Assembly: GCF_006542355.1 (NCBI RefSeq)
Contig: NZ_CP038141.1
Coordinates: 2,012,001 to 2,076,000, forward strand
Direction of reading: 5' to 3'
Source: Swingsia samuiensis
GTDB lineage: Bacteria; Pseudomonadota; Alphaproteobacteria; Acetobacterales; Acetobacteraceae
Length of the DNA stretch: 64,000 nucleotides
The notes under the pieces were generated by a model. It was not told the origin of the DNA. It searched no databases and saw only the letters and a list, made by a program, of their open reading frames with translations. Made by a program: the position numbers and the translations under genes. Shown here one piece after another: positions 1 through 7,770 of the stretch; positions within the stretch are counted from its first letter, which is position 1; each line of letters begins with the position of its first letter.

Positions 1-2
1 TG

Positions 3-242
3 GCTACACCGGCCTTACTTGACCTTGCGAGACAGCATGGCTGCACTCAGCAGACACGCTCGGTTGATTGGAGACTGATTAAACAGCCTGACCCTCCAAG
101 AGGAAAGCAAGCTCCGGTAAAGGACGCTGTAGTCTTTCATGACTTTCCTGATCTGTGGCGTGGACGCGTCAAGAAAGGAGCAAAGATCACGCTTGCAACA
201 CAAGCGCATGCGTGCATCACATTGCTTTCATGGAGCGCCTGA
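3..242 (+). CDS. Partial ORF, upstream half of a broken phage/plasmid-type gene
   Basis: This frame is open from the left edge and stops at 240-242, so the gene starts outside the window. The translation is protein-like, with a stretch containing the words FHDFPDLWRGRVKKG, and is better behaved than the other frames here. It overlaps the start of the next ORF by 13 bases, in a frame one base away. I read the two as halves of one gene separated by a -1 frame change around 220-240, but two overlapping coupled genes are also possible. GC on the first line is about 58%, well above the core genes. No family is recognised for this half. Confidence 0.4.
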   Translation, partial: ATPALLDLARQHGCTQQTRSVDWRLIKQPDPPRGKQAPVKDAVVFHDFPDLWRGRVKKGAKITLATQAHACITLLSWSA

Positions 243-970
243 ATGGCATGGCCTCTCAGTTGACGATCACAGGTTGCTCTCCTCCTGTTCTGCAAATGCA
301 GTTTGGGCCCAGTATCTCCTTCTCAGGGCGGATCTATGCGCTGGGCGGGAATGATACCTATCAGAACCTTCCTGAGGCTGAGCGGCAACATATCACGATC
401 AATGGTGAGAAGGTGGTTGAGGTGGATATCAATGCCTCCTCCTTATCTGTCTTCCTTGGAATGATGAAGGTTCAGGACGAGGATAAGGGCTTAGGAAAAC
501 CTCAGGATGATCCTTACCAGAAAGGAGTGCTAGCAGGGTTTCGTCGTGACGCGGTGAAGCATTGGTTTACCTCTTCCTTACAAGGCGGAAGGTTAAAGAC
601 GCGATGGTCCGCTAATACCCCTCAGGAGGTCCGTACAGAGCGTTGTATGGCCATTCATAATGCCGCTTTAACCACGTACCCCGCTCTTGAAAGGCTGCAT
701 GAGATCTTGCCAGAACGGGAGAGAAACAGCTTACCCAGTGAGGAGTATCTTCCATGGGCAATAGCGCAGTATATTGCTTGTGTTGAATCCTCGATCATCA
801 AGTTCGTGCTCGATCAGATTATGGCCCAAGGAGGCGTTGCGCTGCCTTTACATGATGCATTGCTCGTACCGCGCTCATGGGCCGATCAAGCCGTGCGGCA
901 AATCACATTCGCAGGAAAAGGCCGATTAAGGAGAGACTTAATCATCGAGGTGAAGGACTGGTGTAATTAG
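230..970 (+). CDS. Hypothetical phage/plasmid-type protein with family-A polymerase-like motifs
   Basis: The ORF opens upstream, but the upstream neighbour uses another frame until 242, so I start it at the ATG at 230, giving 246 residues. Two patches recall palm-domain motifs of family A DNA polymerases: VVEVDINASSLSVFLGM (motif A-like, with an Asp followed by a small residue) and LPLHDALLVP (motif C-like His-Asp). A similar layout (GRxY, a conserved INGxxVVEVD, then a C-terminal HD) occurs in uncharacterised proteins of plasmids and phages of Alphaproteobacteria. This is resemblance only; no polymerase activity is implied. GC near 50% differs from the core and suggests transfer. The gene is probably the 3' part of a frameshifted copy. 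Confidence 0.5.
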   Translation: MERLNGMASQLTITGCSPPVLQMQFGPSISFSGRIYALGGNDTYQNLPEAERQHITINGEKVVEVDINASSLSVFLGMMKVQDEDKGLGKPQDDPYQKGVLAGFRRDAVKHWFTSSLQGGRLKTRWSANTPQEVRTERCMAIHNAALTTYPALERLHEILPERERNSLPSEEYLPWAIAQYIACVESSIIKFVLDQIMAQGGVALPLHDALLVPRSWADQAVRQITFAGKGRLRRDLIIEVKDWCN

Positions 971-1050
971 AGCACACTTAAGTGTTTTTGTAATAGGCAA
1001 TGATGAAAATCTGGTAGAAGATTAACACATAGGCTATTTTTATTTAATTT

Positions 1051-1481
1051 TTACCAAACAAAAAAGAAGTTTTTTATAATATATTGAGCATTAATTTCGG
1101 TGCCATTTTTATCTTTTTCTTTAATAATGACGCTACCCTCTTTTAATCCATCTTATATATATTGAAGAATATTTTTAGGCTCATAAAGGTTGCCGAGCTG
1201 ATCTAAAATAGCAAAACAGCATAAAAACGGACTAAATATCATCTCGGGAGGTTGGGGCGTGCTCAATAAAAAATCTATTGGATCGTTACGGTCAACTTTT
1301 TTTGGATCTTTAAGGGGTATATAATCCTTTACATCTTGATAATCCCATAAAGCTTTTGAAGCTTCATGATATAACGTATAAAGAGATGAATGTACTTTAG
1401 TATGCTGAAGTTGATGGAGACGCTCATCCAAACCAACATGAATCAAAGCAGCTTGTTCTTTGTTGATATCTTCGATCTTCT
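1051..1481 (-). pseudogene. Decayed ORF of unknown function
   Basis: The minus strand carries a 97-codon open frame (1446 down to 1153) whose only possible starts are TTG or similar. The frame stays open upstream to a TAG at 1480-1482 with no ATG. Below its TAA (1153-1155) the same frame continues for 33 protein-like codons (including EGSVIIKEKDKNG) before a second TAA at 1051-1053. A missing start plus an internal stop suggests a decayed 3' fragment. No family is recognised. GC here is about 30%, lower than both the gene to the left and the core. The bases 971-1050 and 1482-1587 hold nothing I can identify. Confidence 0.4.
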
Positions 1482-1587
1482 AACCACAGAGGCAGGAACA
1501 CGCCAGCATTTTAAGGTGACGCAGTGTTAAAAGGAGGTGACACTCACCAGTTTTTAAGTGCTTGTTTTATAAGGAAAAATTACATAT

Positions 1588-1678
1588 TGGCGGAGAGAGT
1601 GGGATTCGAACCCACGGTACGCTATTAACGTACACACGCTTTCCAAGCGTGCGCCTTAAGCCGCTCGGCCATCTCTCC
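1588..1678 (-). tRNA. tRNA-Ser (anticodon GGA)
   Basis: Read on the minus strand, this is a full cloverleaf with acceptor stem GGAGAGA/TCTCTCC, discriminator G and an encoded CCA. The anticodon loop CTTGGAAA gives GGA, which reads UCC and UCU serine codons. The long variable arm is typical of tRNA-Ser. The T-loop GTTCGAATC is intact. It lies 39 bases downstream of trpF in the same direction. Its 3' end faces the accessory stretch 1-1587, the usual geometry for an integration site. Confidence 0.95.
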
Positions 1679-1717
1679 TGTCGAGCTAGAGCTGTCTACG
1701 AGAGGTTGGGTTAAAGA

Positions 1718-2353
1718 TCAAGCTCTTTCACGAACTTTTTTCACAAAATCTTTAATTAAAATAGGGCTTTTGTGTCCTGGCCGATCTTCTACACCAGAAG
1801 AAACGTCTACGGCAGGCGGGGTGCATGTTTTGATGGCGTCTTGCACATTGTTGGGAGTGAGGCCGCCTGCGAGCATCCAAAAAGAGGGGGCATTCCAATG
1901 ACTGATGAGAGACCAGTCAAAGGTTCTGCCTAAGCCGCCTGGGCGAGTATCGCCAGATTGTTTGGGTGCTTCTATGACGTACCCGTTGATATCTTTTGAA
2001 ACGGGTAAGTCTTCGGAAGAAGAAATGCCGCGAGCATGCCAGACAGGTAATTTGAAACGTTTTTTTATTTCTAATGCACGATTAAAACTGGCGTAGATTT
2101 GCAGAATATTGAGGGGGACTGTTCCTAACGTTTTCTCAAGTATCTCGTCCGATGGTTCAACAAAAAGTCCTACACGAGCAGGGCCATTTTTGCTCATATC
2201 AGGGATACTGGCGTGCAATATCGCGGCTTGTTCAGGAGAAACAAAGCGGGGTGATGAAGGATGAAAAATAAAGCCGGTCCAATTGACGTTTAAGGCATGG
2301 CATAATTCCATTGTTGGGATGTCATTAATCCCACAAATTTTTATATTAGTCAT
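1718..2353 (-). CDS. trpF: Phosphoribosylanthranilate isomerase
   Basis: Catalyses the Amadori rearrangement of N-(5-phosphoribosyl)anthranilate to CdRP, the third tryptophan step, in the cytoplasm. The 211 residues are full length for a TIM-barrel TrpF. The general-base motif KICGI gives Cys7, the acid lies in AVDVSSGVED (Asp183), and the phosphate-binding LAGGLTPNNV is at 161-170. The usual LQLHG strand is LQIYA here, an uncommon variation. It sits 3 bases after pyrF in a lapA-like/pyrF/trpF operon, away from trpEGDC at 49-53 kb. trpB and trpA, which often follow trpF, are not present; tRNA-Ser and accessory DNA follow instead. Confidence 0.93.
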   Translation of the reverse strand: MTNIKICGINDIPTMELCHALNVNWTGFIFHPSSPRFVSPEQAAILHASIPDMSKNGPARVGLFVEPSDEILEKTLGTVPLNILQIYASFNRALEIKKRFKLPVWHARGISSSEDLPVSKDINGYVIEAPKQSGDTRPGGLGRTFDWSLISHWNAPSFWMLAGGLTPNNVQDAIKTCTPPAVDVSSGVEDRPGHKSPILIKDFVKKVRERA

Positions 2354-2356
2354 AAA

Positions 2357-3064
2357 CTAGGATAATTCATCTTGAATGGCTTGCGCTGTGGCTGCGGGAT
2401 TTTTTGCTTGTGTGATAGGGCGCCCAACAACAATCCAATCGGCCCCTGCATTAGATGCTTGTCGCGGAGTCATAATGCGTTTTTGGTCGTTAGCTTCACT
2501 TCCTTGCGGACGAATGCCAGGAACGACAAGTATGGGCTTATCGCCTAGATTGTCACGTAACGCGACTAGCTCATGAGCAGAGCATACTAAACCATCTGCT
2601 CCAGAATCAATCGCGAGTTTTCCTAATCTTATTACTTGATCATGAGGTGTGCCTGTTACGCCTATTTGATTTAGACCTGTTTGATCCATACTTGTTAGGA
2701 CTGTAACAGCTAAAAGTTTAGGGCGCGTATCAGGGGACGGGAAATTTTCTTCTAATGCTTCACGTGCGCGGTGGATCATTTCAGCGCCGCCACTTGCATG
2801 AATAGTCGTTAAAGCAGGAGAGAGCGATTTAGTTAGAGCGGATAGACCTGAAGCGACTGTATTTGGAATATCATGTAACTTCAGGTCTAGAAAAAGTTTA
2901 TGTCCAGCAGAAACCTCTTTAACCGCTTCTAGCCCACAAGAATATGTGAATTCGAAGCCGAGCTTAATGGCATCTACGGTTTTACCAAAGTCCTTAACCC
3001 ATTGTTTAGCTTGAGTAATATCTTTGGTATCAATCGCAGCAATAAGGCGTGTGTGTCTGGACAT
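2357..3064 (-). CDS. pyrF: Orotidine 5'-phosphate decarboxylase
   Basis: Converts OMP to UMP, the last step of de novo pyrimidine synthesis. The 235 residues carry the substrate motif AAID at 9-12 and the catalytic charged network DLKLHDIPNTV (Asp60, Lys62, Asp65). The C-terminal phosphate-binding part VVPGIRP and IVVGRPIT is intact. An AGGAGC Shine-Dalgarno lies about 12 bases before the ATG at 3064. It is the middle gene of a minus-strand operon, 9 bases after the lapA-like gene and 3 bases before trpF. Confidence 0.95.
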   Translation of the reverse strand: MSRHTRLIAAIDTKDITQAKQWVKDFGKTVDAIKLGFEFTYSCGLEAVKEVSAGHKLFLDLKLHDIPNTVASGLSALTKSLSPALTTIHASGGAEMIHRAREALEENFPSPDTRPKLLAVTVLTSMDQTGLNQIGVTGTPHDQVIRLGKLAIDSGADGLVCSAHELVALRDNLGDKPILVVPGIRPQGSEANDQKRIMTPRQASNAGADWIVVGRPITQAKNPAATAQAIQDELS

Positions 3065-3073
3065 GAACGAGCA

Positions 3074-3406
3074 TTAGCTCCTGATTTCAGGTGAAGGGGA
3101 GATCGTAGCAGGATCTTGCGTTTGTGTCTGCAGACGATCAAGGCGTTGATGAAGTTCAACAATTTGGCTCTCAAGTGTACGAACTTGCCCTTCAGCACGA
3201 CGTGCGCGGGATCTTTGACGTAAGGCGCCAATCCATCCTGTAAGATAACCGAAAACAAGGCATGCCACACTTGTCCCTAAAACGAGAGTGCCAACGGAAA
3301 TATGCCATCCAAAGGAAATAAGCCAAACAGGCTCAAGATCTGTATTGCTTAAGGCAAAGACAATGAGAATAGCTAAGATAATAACAATAATAAGCAGTCT
3401 AAGCAT
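3074..3406 (-). CDS. LapA-domain (DUF1049) inner-membrane protein
   Basis: A 110-residue protein with two N-terminal membrane helices (about 3-20 and 37-60) and a charged, probably coiled C-terminal tail (about 65-95, rich in Arg, Glu, Gln and Leu). This is the layout of the LapA/DUF1049 family, small membrane proteins linked to lipopolysaccharide assembly in enterobacteria. The exact role in Alphaproteobacteria is not settled. It is the first gene of the operon with pyrF and trpF. Confidence 0.75.
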   Translation of the reverse strand: MLRLLIIVIILAILIVFALSNTDLEPVWLISFGWHISVGTLVLGTSVACLVFGYLTGWIGALRQRSRARRAEGQVRTLESQIVELHQRLDRLQTQTQDPATISPSPEIRS

Positions 3407-3571
3407 AAGGCCCCCAATCTTGACGATTGTTTAAATGACACGAAGTTGTGTCATGGTGAGTGTGTTGGTAGCAGATATAAAGTGCTTTTGCAGGGTATAA
3501 CTATATATCGGTATTGCCGTTTCCTATTTAGATTAATAATTCATTATACAGAGTAGTGAGGGGAAATCATT

Positions 3572-3865
3572 TTGGATAACGAGGTTGTCTTTTTGAGGCC
3601 TGCTCTTCCAAAGGGTGATGAGTTGTGGGCTGTCATGGCGACACAAGGGAAGCGTAATGTTATTGCAAATGTTTATATATTAAAAGAAAAAGCAGAAGCT
3701 GATTGTCACTGGAGAACCTCTCAGGTGCGAGTATATTCGTCTTTTCTAAGAAGTGAGCAGCAAATTATTCCTAGGTATTGGGTGAAAAAAATTAAAAAAG
3801 CAGAGCTGCCAAAAAGATGGTCTCCATTGCCAGCTTTAGGGATTTTAAGGGGAAAGATGATCTAG
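3572..3865 (+). CDS. Small hypothetical protein
   Basis: A 97-residue basic protein (many Lys and Arg) that I do not recognise. The start is a TTG preceded by GAGGGG at a suitable distance; no ATG is available near the start. It begins with acidic and hydrophobic residues (DNEVVFLRPALP) and ends with a Lys/Arg-rich segment. There is no signal peptide or membrane helix. It lies alone between the lapA-like operon (divergent) and secB (same strand, 138 bases away), at core-like base composition. Confidence 0.5.
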   Translation: MDNEVVFLRPALPKGDELWAVMATQGKRNVIANVYILKEKAEADCHWRTSQVRVYSSFLRSEQQIIPRYWVKKIKKAELPKRWSPLPALGILRGKMI

Positions 3866-4003
3866 GTTTAAAGGGAGTGATGAAATATAATTTTGCAAAT
3901 TATATTTTACGAAAAGATCTTATAGCGGTTTTTGACGTTCTTTTCGTTACAGTATTTATATTTTGTTATAAAACATCAGAGACTTAAAAGAGGTATAATT
4001 AGA

Positions 4004-4510
4004 ATGAACGATCATGCTCACGCCGATACCGTTAAAGGTGCTCATCATAAAGCAGCTACCGAAAAGCAGAAATCAGCGTTGGAAATTGGATCACAGTATC
4101 TTCGTACCCTTTCAATAGATATTCCGAACACGCCTGACGTTTTTCGTCACTTGCCTTCTAAACCTTCCGTTGGATTAGTTGTGGATGTTAATGCGCGTCA
4201 GTTAGCAGACGGGCAGCCAAACTTTGAAGTCAGTTTGGTTATCCGAGCACAAGGGTTAGAGCAGCCAGAAAAAAACGGTACGACACCACGTGTATTGTAT
4301 GAGGCACATATTGCATATGCAGGTCTTTTTTCTGTTGCAGGGGTGAGTTCTCCTGCCGAGGTAGAGCCTTTATTGCTTGCAAAAGCGCCGGAGTATTTAT
4401 TCCCATCAGCACGTATTATTCTTTTAAATACGGTTCGTGAAGCGGGTTTCCCTGTTATGAATATTCAACCGATTGATTTCCATAATCTCTGGTTATCGAG
4501 AAAAAAATAA
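4004..4510 (+). CDS. secB: Protein-export chaperone SecB
   Basis: SecB is a tetrameric cytoplasmic chaperone that keeps preproteins unfolded and passes them to SecA. I start at the ATG at 4004, after an AGAGG Shine-Dalgarno; the longer frame from 3932 adds an unlikely hydrophobic leader. The 168 residues contain a typical core: [17 protein letters not shown], then [17 protein letters not shown] and the C-terminal [27 protein letters not shown]. The His/Ala-rich N-terminal 30 residues extend beyond the compact family core. It precedes the large glycosyltransferase on the same strand. Confidence 0.93.
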   Translation: MNDHAHADTVKGAHHKAATEKQKSALEIGSQYLRTLSIDIPNTPDVFRHLPSKPSVGLVVDVNARQLADGQPNFEVSLVIRAQGLEQPEKNGTTPRVLYEAHIAYAGLFSVAGVSSPAEVEPLLLAKAPEYLFPSARIILLNTVREAGFPVMNIQPIDFHNLWLSRKK

Positions 4511-4573
4511 GAAATTACGAACTATAGCGTTGAATTTATTGGTGGATGTTAGCTTCGAAACAAGGTGATGAGC

Positions 4574-7500
4574 ATGAACTTTAAAGATTCCATTCTTGCG
4601 TCTCCGTCTTTTTCGGGGGAACGACATCCTGCATGGGGCAAATTTGACCCACAATGGTATAAAGAAAAATACGGACGTCAGATTCAAAATGATGATTTTT
4701 TACCTGAAGGAAAAAAAATATCTGATTTAAGTGACGAAGATTTTGAAAGGCACTGGCTTGAATACGGTGCTTTGAAAGGCTTTTCTCCAAATTATTATTT
4801 TGATGAAGAATGGTATAGGCGCCAGAACAGTGACGTTCGAAACGGCATCGAAGTGGGGATATTCAATTGTGGATATCTACACTATTGTGAAATAGGCTAC
4901 CCAAGCCGTGCGCCGCATTGGCTCTTCTCTGACAAAGAATATTTCCGTCGTAACTCTGATTTAAGTATACATAAACTGCGCTCTTCGGGGTTTGTGAATG
5001 GCTATGATCATTATTTGCGACAGGGGGTTAAAGAACAAAGGCAAGCTAGTATTTTCTTTAACCCAATTATTTTTCGTAATGCGTGCTGGGAGCAAAATCT
5101 ACCTTATGATTTTGATAAAGGGGATTTGGAACAATTCTTAGATTCAGAAGAAATGGGGGGTTCCCGAACATCTTGGTATTTTGATCCTGTATGGTATCTG
5201 GAGAAATATCCTGATGTTGCAGTTGCGATTAAGGAAGGTCGTTTTCTTAATCCGTTGCACCATTATTTAACGAATTCAACTCCGACAGCTTATGATCCTA
5301 ACCAGTGGTTTAGCGAACAATTTTACGCCCAGACATATCCTGACATAGCAAGCACTGTTGAAAATGGTGGGTTTCGTAATGGGTACGAACATTTTATCCG
5401 CTTTGGCGTGCACGAATTTCGGGCTCCGCATTCAGACGTTGATCTGAAAGCTTTTGCAGAAGATATTGAAATACAAAAGGAAGTTAATAAGAAAAAATTT
5501 GATGATGTTTTTGCGTTGTGGGTAAGCAATCAGAATAATGGGAAAGATAAAAATAAAGCAATTACAACATCAAGTGATGAATATTATAAATTAAGTGAAT
5601 TAAAATCGATTAGTTTATTACCGTCTCTTATCCGTTCACCTTTAGATTTTCGTTTAATAAAAGCACCTGTCATCAGTGTCGTTATTCCGGTTGATAATCA
5701 ATTTTCAGAGCTAATGTTGAGCTTGGTCTCATTACATGAAAATAATTTTGGCGATTTAGAAGTTATTTTAGTGGATAATGGTTCCACAGATGAGTTGGAG
5801 GATATTCATCGAGTTACAAAAGGAGTTAGAGTTTATAAAAATCATTATTCTGTAAGGGATAAGGACAGAATAAATAAGGTATTGCAGGGTGTTCAGGCAC
5901 CGCATGTATTGTTTATGTTGCCTGGGACGCAATTTTTTCCTGAAACCCTTAAAAAGACGTTAAAACATTTTTCAGCTGAAGGGGTATTTGCTGTTGGTGG
6001 GCAGTGCCTAGGGCTAGATGCTCGAGTTGTTGAAGCAGGAACTATTGTTTGGCGAGATGGAAGTTCGATTGCCTTTGGTCGTGGGATGAGAGCCAATGAT
6101 TCTACGATCAATTTCTCTCGTCATGTAGATGCAATAACGCACGGGGGGCTATTAATTAGAGCTGATAAGATTAAAGAATTGTCTGGTTTAGACGAGAATT
6201 TGATTGGATATGAGGCTCAATTCCTATCTTTGTGCTTAGGTTTAAGGGAAAAAGGCGGGAAGATCGTTTACGATCCAGCTTTATTAACTCGGGTCCAGAG
6301 GGAAATGTTCTTCCCTAGCGATTTTAAAGCCCGGAATGAATTATATTTGAGAAGAAGGTTTCCTGCGCTTTTGTCACGCCATTTGTGGGTAGGAAGCAAT
6401 ATTTTCAAAGCTCGTTTTTCATCTCAAAATGAAAATATTCTTTTTGTTTGCGGTCAATTCCCAAAGAATATGGGAGGGGGGGTAAACTTATATAATTATG
6501 AGCTGATTAGAAATTTATCTGATCTGGGATATAATGTAACTATTCTCTCACTCAGAAAAGAAATTATGGATGATATTGATATTGCTTTGGATTTTCCAAA
6601 CAATATCGAATTAATTCTGGATACGGGAATTGATGGACTATCTGGATTTTTATCAGAGCGTAGTGGATCATTTGATTATGTCTGGGTATCAGAAATTCAA
6701 ACGTTAGATCGTATAAAGCCTATTTTAGAGAATAACATACAGCATATTCCGTCTTTAAGCATGATCTTGTCTGTTAATGGCTCAAAAGCGGAAGAGGTTT
6801 ACTACAGAAAAAAAACAGGTTGTGTGGATGACAAACAACAAGAAGTAGAAGATTTAAAACAAGAGTTGTCTAATGCTTATTTATGCCAAATGATAACAGC
6901 CAGTTATCACGAAGAAACCGATAATATTAAAAGAGCTGGTTATGGGAATGTTATTTATTTAATGCCACCAGTAAAAGAATATTTGACAAAGGATTTTCTA
7001 TCTTTTGATGAACGAGAAGGAGTATTATTTAATCTGCCAATTAATGAATCTGGAGATGCTGTGCATGATGGTTTGGATTGGTTCATCAATCATGTTTTAC
7101 CAATATTAGATAAAAAGTTACCTAATAATGTTCTTGTAACGTTAGCGGCAGATTGTGACCCTTCCATTGATTTAACAGCTTATACTCAACATTCGAGAGT
7201 AGAGTTGTTTTGGGGGGATAGTAGAGAGCTTTATCGTACGAAACGAGTTTTTATAGATCCAACACGAGTTAGTAGTAAAATTGTTTTTGAAAACATTATT
7301 GCAGCTAAAGAAGGATTACCGGCGGTTATAGGTGAAACGAGTTGCAGTCAGATTGGCTGGATCGATGGAAAACAATGTTTGAATGGTGGTTTTTCTGATC
7401 CTCAGCGTTTCGCTGAAGCCATTATAAAGCTTTATACCAATAAAAATCTATGGGAAGATATATCTGATACAGTTCAGAAATTTATTCAGGATCCACCATA

Positions 7501-7762
7501 TAAAGCTCATTTTAAGGAACATGTACAACATATATTATCCCTCGCGCGGGGAGAAGGTGAGGTTCCTGTATCTCCGTATGCTTTTGAAACACATAACCTG
7601 AAAAAGGAGGTAAAACTATCACCAACTCCTTTACGTGTTCGTCCACGAAAAACGATGGATACCGTATTGCCTGAAATTCAGAGTGTTAATGACGAGAATG
7701 AAGTTTCTCTTGAAGAAAATGAAACATTTGCTCCACGTATTGGTATTGAAATCCCAGAATAG
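4574..7762 (+). CDS. Large two-domain glycosyltransferase with N-terminal repeats
   Basis: About 1062 residues. I choose the ATG at 4574 (AAGGTG lies 7 bases upstream); a GTG at 4565 and an ATG at 4568 are also possible. Residues about 20-300 hold roughly six imperfect repeats around FDPxWYxxKYPDVA...NxxxHYxxxGxxExRxP, a repeat known from polysaccharide glycosyltransferases. Residues about 365-590 form a GT-A (family 2) domain: ISVVIPVDNQ, then VILVDNGSTDELED. From about 620 a GT-B-like domain begins with NILFVCGQFPKNMGGGVN, with a C-terminal half that still shows FIDPTRVSSKIVFENIIAAKEGLPAV. The tail of about 60 residues is low complexity. A role in surface polysaccharide synthesis is inferred. 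It stands apart from any obvious polysaccharide cluster. Confidence 0.8.
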   Translation: MNFKDSILASPSFSGERHPAWGKFDPQWYKEKYGRQIQNDDFLPEGKKISDLSDEDFERHWLEYGALKGFSPNYYFDEEWYRRQNSDVRNGIEVGIFNCGYLHYCEIGYPSRAPHWLFSDKEYFRRNSDLSIHKLRSSGFVNGYDHYLRQGVKEQRQASIFFNPIIFRNACWEQNLPYDFDKGDLEQFLDSEEMGGSRTSWYFDPVWYLEKYPDVAVAIKEGRFLNPLHHYLTNSTPTAYDPNQWFSEQFYAQTYPDIASTVENGGFRNGYEHFIRFGVHEFRAPHSDVDLKAFAEDIEIQKEVNKKKFDDVFALWVSNQNNGKDKNKAITTSSDEYYKLSELKSISLLPSLIRSPLDFRLIKAPVISVVIPVDNQFSELMLSLVSLHENNFGDLEVILVDNGSTDELEDIHRVTKGVRVYKNHYSVRDKDRINKVLQGVQAPHVLFMLPGTQFFPETLKKTLKHFSAEGVFAVGGQCLGLDARVVEAGTIVWRDGSSIAFGRGMRANDSTINFSRHVDAITHGGLLIRADKIKELSGLDENLIGYEAQFLSLCLGLREKGGKIVYDPALLTRVQREMFFPSDFKARNELYLRRRFPALLSRHLWVGSNIFKARFSSQNENILFVCGQFPKNMGGGVNLYNYELIRNLSDLGYNVTILSLRKEIMDDIDIALDFPNNIELILDTGIDGLSGFLSERSGSFDYVWVSEIQTLDRIKPILENNIQHIPSLSMILSVNGSKAEEVYYRKKTGCVDDKQQEVEDLKQELSNAYLCQMITASYHEETDNIKRAGYGNVIYLMPPVKEYLTKDFLSFDEREGVLFNLPINESGDAVHDGLDWFINHVLPILDKKLPNNVLVTLAADCDPSIDLTAYTQHSRVELFWGDSRELYRTKRVFIDPTRVSSKIVFENIIAAKEGLPAVIGETSCSQIGWIDGKQCLNGGFSDPQRFAEAIIKLYTNKNLWEDISDTVQKFIQDPPYKAHFKEHVQHILSLARGEGEVPVSPYAFETHNLKKEVKLSPTPLRVRPRKTMDTVLPEIQSVNDENEVSLEENETFAPRIGIEIPE

Positions 7763-7770
7763 GTTTATTT

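Noticed and set aside
15-209. Minus-strand ORF of 64 codons at the left edge
   Set aside because: It lies opposite a better coding frame (3-242), and its translation shows no recognisable pattern. Treated as a shadow.
3932-4003. Longer SecB with a hydrophobic leader
   Set aside because: SecB is cytoplasmic, the leader does not fit the family, and the ATG at 4004 has its own Shine-Dalgarno.
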